Source: Enchytraeus crypticus (lineage: Eukaryota; Annelida; Clitellata; Enchytraeida; Enchytraeidae). Taken from it: DNA of 64,000 bases. Of this stretch, positions 33,801-48,000 are shown in pieces. Below the pieces are notes generated by a model. It saw only the letters and a list, made by a program, of their open reading frames with translations. It did no database searches and was not told where the DNA came from. The position numbers and the translations under genes were made by a program. Each line of letters opens with the position of its first letter. The first letter of the stretch is position 1. The DNA lies in the NCBI GenBank assembly GCA_905160935.1, contig CAJHZI010000449.1, positions 965,001-1,029,000 of the forward strand, written 5' to 3'.

Positions 33801-34679
33801 TCATCTCATCTTTCGTGCTACATTCTAGATTATGGTTAACGGTGTTAAATCATGTTAGACGTTGTTACTTGTGCGTTGTTGCATGACGTTTTCATTGAGA
33901 TTTATTTTTATCAGTGTCAGTATAGAAACAGGATAAATAAGTTCCTTTTTAAAGACTGCTAACTTTCCATCCATAGGGGTCTAACCGTTTATATCACAGC
34001 TGCTCAAAGTAGCTGGTCCAAGGCATTACATGATGATTTTCTGCTCACAATTTTGCTATGTCGCTCATTATTAGGGATCTCTCCGTCGATCAGTCAAACA
34101 GGTTGACTGCAGCACAAACGATTCCATGCCTTTACCACCCCTAGAACGATGCATTTGTTCTATTAAGTTGGAGTTTCTGTTATGCATTTCATGCGCAATC
34201 TTAGCGATTTTGTTAATCTTTGACATCAGTCATTCAGTTGTAGCTCTCGTTTCATACCTGGCGCTAGAATTATATTATCTGAAATCTCGATCAATTGTAT
34301 TGATTGATTTTTTTGTTATTTTCGCAAATTTGAGGGAGTATTTTGTAACGATCTTTATTATGCGATCTGAGTCGTTTAAAAAGTTTAATCAAAAATCTAA
34401 TTAATTAGGCCTAAAAAGTTTAAATAATTATTAAACTAATATTCATTTATTATATTTTTTTGACTGTGTATATCATTGACAACTGTTACTTTAAACCCTG
34501 GTGAGTTTATGAGGCCTTAACATATTTGATTGATCTAATATTAAAGAAATACTAATTGGAATGTATCATTTAGCGACATATCTGGAAGCGATGTTAGTTA
34601 AGAACGACTTTTAATTACGAGAGTCTATTTAATATGCATTAATAGTGATACCTAATAATTGGACTGGATCAAGTCTATT

Positions 34680-34735
34680 CGTATCCCGACCTTGGTTAAA
34701 CTGGGATTTAAGGGAAGATGATGATGATGATGATA
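34680..34735 (+). repeat. GATG-tailed repeat, last ~55 bp
   Basis: CGACCTTGGTTAAACTGGGA, TTTAAGGGAAGATGATGATG: a strongly 5'-truncated copy. Confidence 0.6.
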
Positions 34736-35208
34736 TCTAATAAACATTATATGCTGATTCATTGTTGATTATGAATTCCAACTATGAATTTCTGGATAAT
34801 TTTCAATGTTAATTGATAATCCAATGCGAGATTTAGTTTTTTCATTGTGCGTTATTTTACTGGCGTTAAACTCTGTTATGTTCTCTTAATTATTCTATTA
34901 AAATTTAATTTTCTTTATTTCAGACTTACGAATAGCTTACGACCCTCAAATCTAAATCTGTCTATCACAGAAGATATATTGATTTTCCAAAATGCCGTAT
35001 ACAATGATATACATGTAGATACATACATGTAACAGACTGATATGTCATAGATATGTAGAAGTTGATCGAGGTTAAATCTGTAGAATTTTTGGATTTTCAT
35101 TTCATTCTAGGTTGTTTACTCCCGCCCCATCCGCTTAACTCTTATTTTTCAAATATTCTCTAAATCAGAAACATAAGCTGCCTCTTGCAGTTAATAGCTG
35201 TAATTAGC

Positions 35209-35325
35209 TGAACTGGTGGCATCTTGGCATGTTGTTCGACAGCGTATCAGTAGGTGCAGGGTTCAAATTCAGAGCTTCCCCGTCACTGACAGGCTTACGA
35301 GCAGAAAACTGATGTTAAACTTGAC
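35209..35325 (+). repeat. SINE-T variant subfamily
   Basis: Head GAACTGGTGGCATCTTGGCA, GGTGCAGGGTTCAAATTC, then CCCCGTCACTGACAGGC and GAAAACTGATGTTAAACTTG. It shares the B box and tail with SINE-T but has a distinct head. Confidence 0.65.
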
Positions 35326-35869
35326 TTTAGTTTTTTAGTAGGACGATGAGTCTGATTTTCTCATCAAAGATACAGTGTTTAAGATGAACCTGCAGAATTC
35401 GAACCATGGACCTTCACATCATTAAGTCACGTTGTTTTGCATTTTACTTCAAAATCAGCAGTAATTATGCCATTACATTAATCGTCTGTCAATTAATAGA
35501 CATAGACACACAAAATATATAACAGTCTACTGTACATAATGCTATAGGGTAATATAATGTGATTAGATATAGAGCGCCTTCTTTCTCCCTGACCACGGCA
35601 ATTCATACAGCATTTAGAACGGCATTGCTTTCTTTGCCGTCGTGTGATTTTTTTAAATAAACTACCGAGTCGATAGAGAAATACATGATAAGCAGAATTA
35701 CTTTCAAATCTCACCAATAACTCTCTGAAAATCTCTTTGTGAGATGGAGACTAACGTTAAACTTAGATTTCATCTTTGTTTTAGGCCTAGTATTGATTTC
35801 GTCTGTCATTAGTTTACCTGTCAAATGGGCATGGCAGAAAAATGGTGTAAATAAAATGTCACGCATGCA

Positions 35870-35931
35870 GCTTAAGAATAACTAGATAGTTATTCGATAG
35901 CTATCTAATAACTCTTTCATTATTCTTAAGC
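35870..35931. repeat. Inverted repeat, 62 nt
   Basis: Outer arms GCTTAAGAATAA and exact reverse complement; inner AGTTATT/AATAACT arms pair as well, around CGATAGCTATCT, itself palindromic at its centre. Confidence 0.75.
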
Positions 35932-35937
35932 TTCTTC

Positions 35938-36400
35938 TTCTAGTGCACTGCCTAACGGCAGGTCCATGGCATATGACTCTTCCACCTAATTCTATCCTCA
36001 GCTTTCCTTTTCATCTCTATATATTAATTTATACAGACCCACTCCTATGTGGAAATAAAGAAAAAGGCAGAAGACAGAGAAGAGTGAAGGCGTTATATAC
36101 CATGGACCTGCCAGTAGGCAGTGCACGAAGAGAGAGAGAGATATTAATTTGTTATCAGGTCATCCATCATCCCATGTCTTGATCTTCCTACATGTATAAC
36201 TCTTTTCCTTGCATTTTCCTTCTATTACATCCTTTAGTAAATCATCCCCCCTTATAACATGTCCTATCCAGCTTTTCTTTAGTATCACATTTATTAACTC
36301 TGTCTGTACTGACTCTTTCAAGAACTTCTTCATTGGTAATTTTGTCAGTCCAACTAATTCTTAAGCAGCCTGCGTTAAATTTTATTTCTAGAATTTAAGT
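35938..36400 (-). repeat. (GA)n-tailed LINE 3' end with a nested opposite copy
   Basis: Minus-oriented tail (TAGTGCACTGCCTAACGGCA, CAGGTCCATGG) followed by sequence matching the degenerate RT C-terminus at 54550-54790 (e.g. AACATGTCCTATCCAGC, TCTTTCAAGAACTTCTTC). Inside it, about 36056-36145 is a plus-oriented end (ACCATGGACCTGCCAGTAGG, then GA repeats), giving a head-to-head nest. Confidence 0.65.
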
Positions 36401-36994
36401 TACAACATTCAAATCACGCTCAAGTGTGTTTTGAATGCTCTTCTGTATCTACCGTAACCAATTTAGACTGTAAGCCTATGTAAGGTCAGCATACATTATT
36501 AGATGAAATAATCTTCCGAGATGATATCTGTCAATTTTAATACTCCATGTTTAACCAGTAGACAGTTTAGTCAATTGTATCCATTTTACCGGTCCTTTGA
36601 ATGTCCGAGATTTTACTCGCCGATTAAAATTACAGAACATCATGATTCAGGATTCTATCGTGAATTGATCACAGGACCTCAGGAACAGTAATTTAACATT
36701 TCATGACGTTACCAGTAACACATACGCATTGAGCTATTCAGATATTCTGCGTGGCACATGTATCTCATATTCACTATGCAACGGTAACAATGGATCAGCT
36801 GTGAACTATGGATCTACTGTTTAACACCAAACCTATCAAATCTAAACAGCAATCTTTTCATCGAAATATGCTTGTCTTTCAATCTCGCTTAATCACGATC
36901 ACTCGTCATTCGGGCCTAAAACATAAATTTTATAGAGACTAATAAATCGTACACTTAAAACGTTCCTTTACGTTCAATTCTTCAAAACTTATAG

Positions 36995-38158
36995 CTATTC
37001 TCCTAAAAGTTTCTCGCTCAGAAATTTCAAATCGAAACCGAGTTTCACGGACGTCAATTCTTTATCTGAAGCAAGTGGCAGTGTATCCTTAGGACTGGGA
37101 TTATTCTTAGTTCCCAGGTTAGGATCTGTCGTCTCCACAGACTCAGCCTCTTTATCCGTGATGACATTTATTCCAGGTACCGGATCAAATATCGCGGATG
37201 GTAATCCAGCTTGGAGAGCAGATGTTCTGTGGGCTGTTGAAGAAATCATCGTGTCGTCTCCAGTCCTGCGACACCGCTTCAATCTGCAAGTTTAAATATA
37301 TCGGCTATCTTTAGTAGAGTCTGTTTTAGTAGGATAATTATAGAATCAGTGAGGGGTGGGAGATCAATTACTGAGGCGTGGGGAGCTATAGGGGCCCATA
37401 TTAGATCTACTAGAGGCCCCTAGTTTATCTAATATGGGCCCCTAGCATGATAACTCACTTAAGAAAAAAATGAGAGCTTGAGGAACTGAGTCCCCACTCT
37501 AACTATTTACTTTAAGAGTCTAGTACTAGTTCAGATTCAGTAGTGCTGAGTTGGCGGACATGCCCCTCCCCACGTTTTTATAGTGGGAGGACACAAAACA
37601 GAATGCCCCCTCCTGGTCCTGGACATGTGTTACACGTCGTGTGTCATACCTACCGACACATGCACAAATAATAACTATAATAATAATAATAATAATAATA
37701 ACATCATCATAATCATCATCCTTCCTTGAATCCCAGTTTAACCAGGGTTGGGATACATGACTGTCTCAAAGCCTCTCTGTCCGACACCACACCACCACCC
37801 AATCCCCTATTGGAGGCTTTTCCATTCCATAATAATAATAAAATAATAAAAGATTATAAAAGTTAATAACATCCTATACTCATTGTTTAATTAGCCAGCT
37901 ACTGACCCTTTAGTCAGTTTACTGCTCGATAGCTTGTCAGTGACGGGGGAGAGCACTGGATTCGAACACTGTACCTACTGATCCAATATCGAATAACTTG
38001 CCAACAAGCCAACGGCTCAGCCCATTTTTGCTTAAAGCATGTTAATACGTATAAGTCTTATATTCGTTTTAGTCTCAGCATAATCATAAAAATGTGTAGT
38101 CTGGGATTCAAAATAATGAGACGAAGACAAAGTACAAGAAAAGAAGAAGAAGAAGAAT

Positions 38159-38192
<34 letters not shown>

Positions 38193-38626
38193 CGACGATG
38201 ACGATGATAGACTCAGTATTCCCAGAGAACTAATACGATTGGAATTTATCGGCAAGCAATTAACGTAAGACAGCTAGAGATGCTTTGATGTGGAGGATCA
38301 GTGACTTACCCCATTATTTTATAGCAGATCAGCACAAGCAGAATGGTCGATATTATGACAGTCGTCTCCTGTTGAACCTCTGCCGTCTTCACGCGTCGAA
38401 ACCCTAAAAAGATATAATAATACCACGCAAGCAGTCTAAACTTCAAGCGTTTATCAAATGTCTCTTATTTACGAAAAATTAACGATTAAATATAAACTTT
38501 ATTGAAGACTTTCTTCTCTGTCGCGTCCTCTCTCTCTCTCTCTCTCAGCCTCTCTCTCTCTCTCTCTGTCTCTTTCTCTTTCTCTCTCTCCCTCCCTCTC
38601 TCTCTCGCTGCTTCTCTATCTATCTA

Positions 38627-38716
<90 letters not shown>

Positions 38717-38981
38717 GTTTAGTCCCTTGTTGTCTAGGTTTTTGAAGAATTGACCAGCCTGTGACTGCACGTGTCGTAGAAGGCGACTAAAGCCCTAAGA
38801 TCCATACCAACGTCATAAAGGGCATTCGATTGGTGAGCGCCTAGGCTCCAGAAATTGATACTAAATTTTAGCGAATGGAAATGTTTCCAAAAGTTGATTG
38901 GTTGGTTGTGCGGTGTAGGACAGACAAGATTTGAGACAATCTATTTGTATCTCGATCCTAATTAAACTGGGATTCAAGGGA

Positions 38982-39013
<32 letters not shown>

Positions 39014-42000
39014 CGACGACGACGACGACGACTACGACGACGATGATGATGATGATGATGATGATGATATAGATTATAGTTTTTAGTTTTGATGAAAGTT
39101 TTTAGTTTTGATGAACGTTCTAATATTTTAAATATTTTAAATAATATTTTATATTGTATGCAGCCTCAAGACCTACTTGCTTCTAAATACTGATGAAAGT
39201 TCTAATAAACTCTTTGATCTCTTTGATTGGCCTCAATTGTGCATGTGCATCACCTAGCTGTGACTAATATGGAGCTAGAACCTTCTCAAAGAAGATCTTA
39301 TAATAGGCCTACAGAGGTCTAGATCGTTGCGCTGATGATGGTCATTCAAACTACTCAAGCTGCGGTTAATTGCCTAACTGCCATGGCCTAAAAAGACAAT
39401 ATAAACGATTTTCTAAACCTTAAATTATAATACAGATTTTTATATTAATTAAAATATTCAATTTGCTGCAATTTCTTATCCATAAGAATTCGAATGTTTT
39501 CCATGTCAAGAATCCGGATAAGCCTATGGGTAATCCCTCTGTTTGGGCATCGGATTTTCTATAGAGCGAAGATAATGTGGTTGAGAGGAGTGCGTGGGTG
39601 AGAGGGGAGAAAGCTGGGAGAGGGAATGGATTGGACTTAAATGTAAGTCCCTACATCAATGGCATCTGTAACCTTTAAATTTAGGCCCACATTTTACTTG
39701 TCAAAAAGCTCTGCTGGTTATAAACCTTTCTTCCAGGCATTTGCGATTTTCTCTTTAGCGCAAAGTTAAAACAAAAATTCTTACCACAAGGCAAAAATCT
39801 CGAATTTAAAATTAATAACGAAATCTTAAATGAAACTATAAAAATTTCCAAACAATGTTGAAATTAAATATACCTAGAAAATATTCAAATAAATCAGCAG
39901 CTGCTATATTTTTGTAAATTATTTTTTTAGAAAACATCGCAGTAAATATATTTGGTTACATCCCTGATTGTACCCAATGTCTTTGTTCACTGATGATATA
40001 TATCTTTGGAGTTTAAATGATACTAATAAATATCACCCCCAGTCAAAAGACTTCATCAGCAAATGGGTGGGTTGAAATTTGTGTGAATAATCTCATCAGA
40101 TTTCTAACAGGTTTTCTACTAAGTTTTACTCTCAAGACGCAAGATATTCTTCAGCGTAGATCATTTGAGAAGTTAACTGTCGATACGGTAGTCTCCTACA
40201 ACATTCTTCAGTAGAACCCCTTTTTACATCGGACATTGATTTACTATATTAATCATTACCCAATGGCGTAGACCAGTAATTTTCTCATGCGTTGCAGTGG
40301 GATGACAGGTTAAAACTACGGTGGATATAAGGCATAAATGGGCAATCAATGCAAATTTCTTTGGATTGTAAGTAGGGCAGCTTGGGTGGCAGTCCGTTTA
40401 TTGGGGGGGGGGGAGGGGGGCATCTGGCCACCCCGTGCCCAGCCCTGAAGTTACGCCTCTGCACTGAGCTAAGTGTATGGCAAATATTTAGTCTCATTTG
40501 TCAGCTTATATTTACACATATTCGTTTATTATTATGAAATTTGACATACTGCAGAAAACTTGATCGCATACAAATAACAAAAAACAACGCAATAAACAAT
40601 GTACACTGTGTAGAAAGACTTAATAAGAGTCTTTGTATAGTATACTAATTATAAAGTTCTTATCCATCAAAGGTGAGCGTTTAGATGATAAAGAGAAAGG
40701 ATGAGGCCTCTCCCTGAGCTTAAAGTTAAAATTATCTTTAAGCGGCGGAAGAAGCCAGTGCAGTACACACTGTTCGTTACTGAAAATGGAGCTAAATAAT
40801 TTTTTATCAACTTTAATTTTTAATTTTTAATCTAGACGCTTAGAAAGTCAAAGCCTTTAGGCATCGACCCATCCAGATTCAGTCGTTTTGCATGCAGCAT
40901 CGTAACTTCGAATTTCGTTTAAATGGCCGACTTTTAGGATTATTTTTGAGAATGTTATTTAGTCAAAATTTCAATTACTTGTGATACTTCTTCTGTAAAT
41001 GATAGGCCTACTGAATTATGCTACAAAGTTGTTTATATTTTAAGTAACTAGTGCAAAAAATAATTAGGTTAATTATGTAAATTTGCGATAACTAATTAGA
41101 CCAAATGTTCAATAATTAAGTAAAATTATTAACAAGTCTGACAGTACAAGATATTGCACTTAGTTTTCGAGGAGCAAACCATGCACCATCCTGTCTCCCA
41201 ACCATTTCCTTGCAGAGTTCACGGGAGAGGCATCAAATATTTTAAGATCGTTGCAAAGTGAATTCTATTAACTTTATTACAGTCGCAGCTTCAGTGGCTC
41301 CATCATGCGGAGCGCCATCATGCGGAGGCGGAGCGCCAATAAAAGTCTCAATTATCGTCAGTCGCTGTTGTGGACCAAAGTTAATTGTGCCACGCAGCGA
41401 CTGGTGAAGATGTAGTGACCGATACAGTGGGCGGCGTCGATATGTCAGCTCTGTCAGCCAATGTAGGGCTATTAACAGGAATTCTAAATTTGATGACCCC
41501 ATTTGCGTCGAAGCAATATGCCATGTAAAAGCTAGAGCTAAGGTTAACGTCAGTTTCCTGACTGGAAAGCGATGTCAGTGACGGACGAGCCCAGGATTTG
41601 AACCGCGCACATACTGATCCGCGGTCGAGTATCTTCCTTAGCCTCGTCATAGTATCTTACATAGTAGCACATTTATGCAATGTCGCATAAGTAAAAGGCT
41701 AAAGCCTAGTTAAAGGCTAGTTTAACGGCACTCCTCTGTCTCGAAGCGTGTCAGTGGCTGGGAAAGCACAAAATTTGACAACTGCACCTATTGATCCGTA
41801 GTCAGAGAACTTACAAAAAGTCTACCGGCTCAGTCAGCGAGTGTTAATGAGTCTAGGTAGTCGTACAGTGCGGTACAATAGTTTAAAAAAGAATCTAAGC
41901 TTCTACTCGCAAATTGTTCAAATTATTTTGCATTATCATATTATTTTGAGTTTTTTGTATATGCCTATGCCACTATTCACAAATTCGTGCTTGAGGAGTG

Positions 42001-42623
42001 AGTGATCCTAAATTATCAGGATTTTGATCTCTATGTTAAACATGTTTTAAATTAGCAGCTATTCTTATTATCTTTGTTTTACTGGTACGCCTGTTATTGA
42101 AATTTCACGTACAGCTTGAGCATTTGAGTGTCTTCTTCGCATCTTTCTTTAAGTAGACATCTCTGTGGGCCAATATAAGGGTTAGGGTTTGGGATATGGT
42201 AAGGTTTAGAACTAGAAGCTGTTGATAATATTATGGCATAGGAGGATTGTGCAACTATTAACAAATCAGGTCGCTATCAGTTATTAGAAATTAGATCTGA
42301 AATGTGACGTTGAAAATAATAGATTTCAATTAACATTTTTAATTTAGGATATAATAATTAAAATGCTTTTATGTTTCGGTACCTAAAGTTAGAGGCAAAT
42401 TTTCTATAACTTCAGAATTTTATTTTGGTTTAAATAAAAAGAATGTCAGAAGTGACTGCTAAGCCATTATCTTCTGTATCATTGTTCGCGAGAGATCTGT
42501 CAAGAATTATACAGCATCAAGTAAATGTGCAGTGATTGACAACAAATTGTGCAGGATCTTATACAGTCAGAGCTCTGTTCAGCAGTCTAGTAGCTCTCTT
42601 TAGACTCTGATTGTATTCTAGGT

Positions 42624-42711
<88 letters not shown>

Positions 42712-42856
42712 CTTAAAAGTAAGAGAGAGTGAAAGATGAAAGACGGCTAATATTGCAAATAAGGAAGTTAGATCATTGTGTAATGCGTTGTATAGTAAAC
42801 ATCATACTCGTACACTACCTTACTCTCCCTCGCTCCCTCCCTCCCTCTCTTTCTTT

Positions 42857-42895
<39 letters not shown>

Positions 42896-42910
42896 TCTCT
42901 CTCTCTCTCT

Positions 42911-42947
<37 letters not shown>

Positions 42948-45005
42948 CTCTCTCTCTCTCTCTAGTGTCATTCTTATTGTTATGCTTAATGACGTTAATG
43001 TTAATAGAGAGTATTATGCAAAGAAGTCTCTATACTTAACAACAATAGCAAAACAAGCATATGCACAAAATCAAAGCAATATCATTATTTTAGCTAAAAA
43101 ACCAGAATGCGAGGATACTTAAAATAGATCACAGCACAGAATTTACAGGGAAAGATCTTGCAAAAATACGCGTTTTAAGATGCTTTTTAAAGTCATTTAT
43201 ATTCTATACAGATAAAGATAGAGAGAGAGAGGGGGATGGTAGGAAAGTGAGAGAGATAGAGAGATACTTACAATGATGAGGATCCAAGTATCTCTCTTCA
43301 CAATGATCTCCAGTCCATGATGATGGACAACTGGTTAGAAAAACAATTATATCATATCTATTATAGTAACATATTACCAATATGTACTTAGATATTCCAC
43401 AAAGAATTAAACCATTCCATTAAGAAAGTAAAATATAAGTCTAGCGGCCAGACAACATAACAGCAGCAGAAATGATATCAGCCACAGTTTAGCCTTAAAG
43501 AGATCAGGGTCAATGTCAATAGCCATCATCATCATCTTGCCTAGAATCCCAGTTTAACAAGAGTCGGAATACGATGAGACCGTCTCTAAATCCATTTTGT
43601 CCTACACCATACACAATATGCCCATACCATTCCATACGTTTAGATTTTGTAGCAAGTTCTGGAGAAATGGTGATTGACATAAATGATTCCGCAGAAATCA
43701 CTAAAGATCTGTACTGAGATCGAGAGTCATTCAATTGCCTAAAAATCTGGTGCTGCATCAGAGGTAGTCTGCGCTAGTTTCGAATTCGTAATCCGCTGTT
43801 AATCAGGTAAAATCCCTTCTAACACGACTGTCAAACTTTAATATTAATTCTTATTTCGTTTAGTTGCTCATAGTTATGTACAGTGTATTCTCAAAATTGC
43901 TACGTTAGAGAACTCCGTTAGAGATCTGCATCGCTTCAGTAATGTCAAAAATCTGTACACTTATTTCAATATTCTGCTAATCCATTTATTACATAAATTT
44001 TGGTCAGTGAAACTTATTCATAAGTGTCTATACAACAGATCATCCTCATCCACAGTAATGCAAACATCTTTGATCTCAATCATGCTAACTACCCCACAAG
44101 ACTATACGGATCTAGTTATCTTTATAAAAAGTCTTCTGCCACATTCTATAACTCATATGTCAATCATGCTTGTACTAACTGAAACGAAATTCCAACTTCC
44201 ATTAGAAACATCAACTCTCTTCTAACATTCTCTTATAAATACAAACATTACTTGCGTTTTACGATAATTTAGCAAACTTAATGTAAATTAATTTAAATTT
44301 TCATTTTCCAAAAAAATGATTGTAATCTATATCGGATTCTCTCAGAGTCTTTTGCCGGCAAACGATACTGGAGTGAAATCTGGGAGTTCAACCGGATAAG
44401 ATGCCATGCGTCCCCTTTGGTGGCCTAGTTTTTATTCAATTTCTTATGCACATTTTTTTGTTTTTGTTTTTTTGCACTTACAGGACGTATTGCACTTATT
44501 ACTTAGATTCTGATAATGCCTATTTAAGTTTTTCGCGCATTCATTGATGTGATTACTCAGTGAAATTTTGTGAAAATAAAACATATTTCTCTCTCTCTCC
44601 ATAGTTATAGAATTTTTCTTTTACAGGGTAATAATTGAGTTAGTCTTATTCAGTAATTTAATGCTGACAAAACCTGACAGATTCGTTTTCGCACGCACTG
44701 AGCTATATGTTGCAATGCAACTCAGTTGAAATATAATCAAGTGACAAATAAAATCAAATGAAATTAAGTGACGCAATACGGAAAATATAAAGTGTGGATT
44801 AATTTTGAGATGGCCTTTCTGAGCATCGAATAATGAATTTGTGGAGGGAATAGAAGTCATGACTGCGTGCATATACGTAGGGTCTGCGTGTTAATTTAGT
44901 TACGTTATTGATTGCGATGCTTTATAAATGTTGACGTTTGACTACCATTCGTTTAGTGAATTAATGTACATGTATAGTAGTATATCTCCAATATATATTA
45001 TATAT

Positions 45006-45068
<63 letters not shown>

Positions 45069-48000
45069 CATACATACATGCATACATACATATATACATA
45101 TATATATATATACATGTATATATATCAATAAGAATTTAACGTCCGATTCCTCGCCATAACTCAGTGTCTGGGACGCCAATCTAATATTCCCCAAATCAAT
45201 AAAAATATATGTTAGCTGTAAATTGTATAAACATGCTAAACAGGGATTTTTGACCTGGATTATACTTCGGAGAGAATGCTTGATTGACAAGTAGTGCTAT
45301 TTGCTCTTGCGCGATGCTCTACATACCTCCGGATATCTTTACCTTTATGCTTTAGGCTATTTTTTCAAATCTCTAATGTATCTGTTGCATCGGTGGGTGT
45401 CCAGTTATGAAAACAGTGGCCAAGTGAAAAGCGCAACCGGTCATTTATATGAATTTATTTCTGGATGGAGAATGAGAGAGAGAGAGAGAAGAAGTAGAAG
45501 AAGAAGCAGAAAGAGACACCTTATAAAATGCCTCGAGAAATTAAAGATTAACCAGGATAGACGGATTACAGGAAACCGCAGTGATGAGTTTCGGACGTGT
45601 TTAAATGTCAGGAGTGTTTATTGATTCCAACCTGGAAAAGGTCGGAGGCGGCTGATATTAACACAGCAAATAGATCAAGTACGCATAACCTATAAGAGCT
45701 TAATCAAATTAGCAATAAACAAGTAATGACCACTTGTCAACTCGAATGTCGTAACTACAAAAGCTTAGCCGCTCTCGGCTTTATAGCTTCATTCATTTAG
45801 TTCTCTTTACGTAACCGCTTGGTTTATAATGAACATGACACAATAATTTGACGCTACTTTGTAGAAATGTGATCGGTTTAGCCTTTACTCATTGAATGAA
45901 AAAACTCTACTCCCACCCTCCTTACCATTTACTGTAGTTTTCAATGCATTCTCGAAGGTTTATTTATCACACGAGGAACTTCATATTTTATTCATATAGA
46001 TTACGGTTAGATTCAAGAGTGTTAGATTACTGCTAACTGCTAAGCACAATTTCGACATCGTTAATCATCATGCACTTAACAGCGAAAATTCTTAAAATCA
46101 TACAATGATATTATATTTATGGAAATGAAGTTAAATATAGCCATAACGAGCATCCCGTTTCTAAAATAAGAAAGCAGCCGTTTTAAGTTAGGTTACCCTG
46201 TAAGAGTTGAAATGTGCTCACGAACACCCACTCAATTATTCATATCTATTTTAGTCATGTTGGTGACAGAAAAAGCAAATTGGTGACGTAATCAAGAGAG
46301 AACTTCCAAAAAGTCAAACCAGGACTGGCTAGTAGTACCTTCTCAAAATACGGGATTCGCTCTCTTTGGGGCGGGATTTAGCGCACTCTGTTAAGCTGCG
46401 CGTCAATTGAAAGAAGCTAAGCTCCATCGCGCCGGTTAGTCTTTGTGGGCGACCACCTTGGAAGACCGCGTGTTGACAGCTTTGAAGGAAGAACAAATCC
46501 CGAGGGTGTTTGAAGGTTATTCTTAAATCAGCGCCGGCTGCAATTGATGCGCCAACAAAACGCAACGATTACTAATAACTATGGAGAGGAAGGAGGAAAT
46601 AACGAAAACTACAAAAACAGCAACCAAGAAAGGAAACTATGTAGCAGTATGTCATGTGTGTAACTATATGGACAAAAAATAGAAATTTCTATGAATAATT
46701 CAGTTTTTTTTCACAGTTTCAACATAAAAGCTAGAAATCCTGAAATTTTTAAAACCATAACAACACTAAAGATAAATGTAATGTTGCACTCTTTTTAGCT
46801 TGAGTAAGGCTTGACTAATAGCATAACTAATAATTTGTAACACTTCTCAAAGGTGAATGTAAAAATTGTACAAATTTCTACAACTTTCAAATTTTTATAT
46901 TAAGTTTACAATATTTTTAGTTTTTGCAACCTAAAAGCTAAAAATCTCTCTTCGGTCGTATAGGTTTCTTTACATTTTTGAAAAGCCTAAAAATTCAAAA
47001 ACTTTAAAAACCTACTTTTACAACCCCTTGAATAAATTCCTCCACCTTCACATGCTTATTCTTTTCCGCAATCAATCCTATTTCGTCATTTATCAAACCC
47101 TATTTCATATATATTTTATTGTTTAATATCATTTTATAATATCAAAGAAGGGTATTTCATATACACAACGACAATATCATAAATACTATTAATTACTATA
47201 GAACTCTCTTTTCTGCAATTTCATTTTTTTCTGTTTGTTTGGTCTTTTCGAACAGATGCACATTCTCTCCTCTTCATCTCCATTTTATTAATCTAATTCC
47301 TTTTTTTTTTTTTTTTTCTTTAATTTGTTATACCTATGTTGTGTCCGGGTTACTGAAGAATGGACCAACTGTGGACTACACATGTCGTAAAAGGCGACAA
47401 GTACTAAGATCCAAACCAGCGTCAGAAAGGGCATTCGGTTGGTCAGCGCTTAGGCCCCAGAAATTGCTATATCATTTTCTAAAGCCCGACCGAAGTTAAA
47501 CTGGCATGTAAGGGAAAAAGAAGATGATGATGAATTTGTAAGTTGTAAAACCTCAATATTAAGATTGTGCTACATTTTATATCTACTGCATCTAGATATT
47601 CGAATATGTTGGTCATGTATTTGTCATTGAGAACTGGATCATCACTCAGTCTAGTCTGCTCGCCGCTTTGGTTGATCGGTCCTTTGAATCCACTACGACA
47701 ACGTTTGGGTTTCATGTTACATCTGACGACTTAAAAAGAAACCCTTCGAACTTCTGACCTTGACGTTAAATCCACAAAAACATCTTGAATAGCCATCATT
47801 TCACACCGTTGTGCGGTGAAATTCATTCATGTAACATAATTTGTAACAAATTCATAAATAAAGTACTAAAATTGTAAGTTACTTAGTTCATTTATAATTT
47901 GCAGAAAAAAATTATTACACTTTCAAAAACTAGTAATTTTTTATCCAATATACTAAACAGCATTTATATTCGTTTCAATTTATAACTACTTTTTAAATTT

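Larger units (their letters stand above)
33801..36994. other. Intergenic region between the convergent thiolase and EGF-ligand genes
   Basis: Both genes end toward this spacer. It holds repeat fragments (34680, 35209, 35870, 35938) and otherwise AT-rich sequence. A 92-codon frame at 34126-34404 is hydrophobic but has no splice or homology support and is not called. Confidence 0.6.
38404..43271. other. Intron between the EGF C-terminal exon and the transmembrane exon
   Basis: Holds (CT)n/(TA)n, a GATG-tailed repeat, a possible MITE, two SINE-T-like copies and two GA/CT tracts, listed separately. 39075-40250, 40470-41520 and 41850-42620 are AT-rich with nothing recognised. Confidence 0.6.

Noticed and set aside
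34126..34404. Hydrophobic 92-codon frame downstream of the thiolase gene
   Set aside because: No homology, splice sites or codon character; likely chance in T-rich sequence.
45301..45624. 107-codon plus-strand frame
   Set aside because: Arg/Glu-rich only because it crosses GA-repeat sequence; no splice or homology support, and it lies in an intron of the opposite-strand gene.
46368..46490. A genuine 5S rRNA gene
   Set aside because: The 5S-like region is diverged in box A and the 5' third and is followed by a body shared with other dispersed copies, so it is a SINE head.
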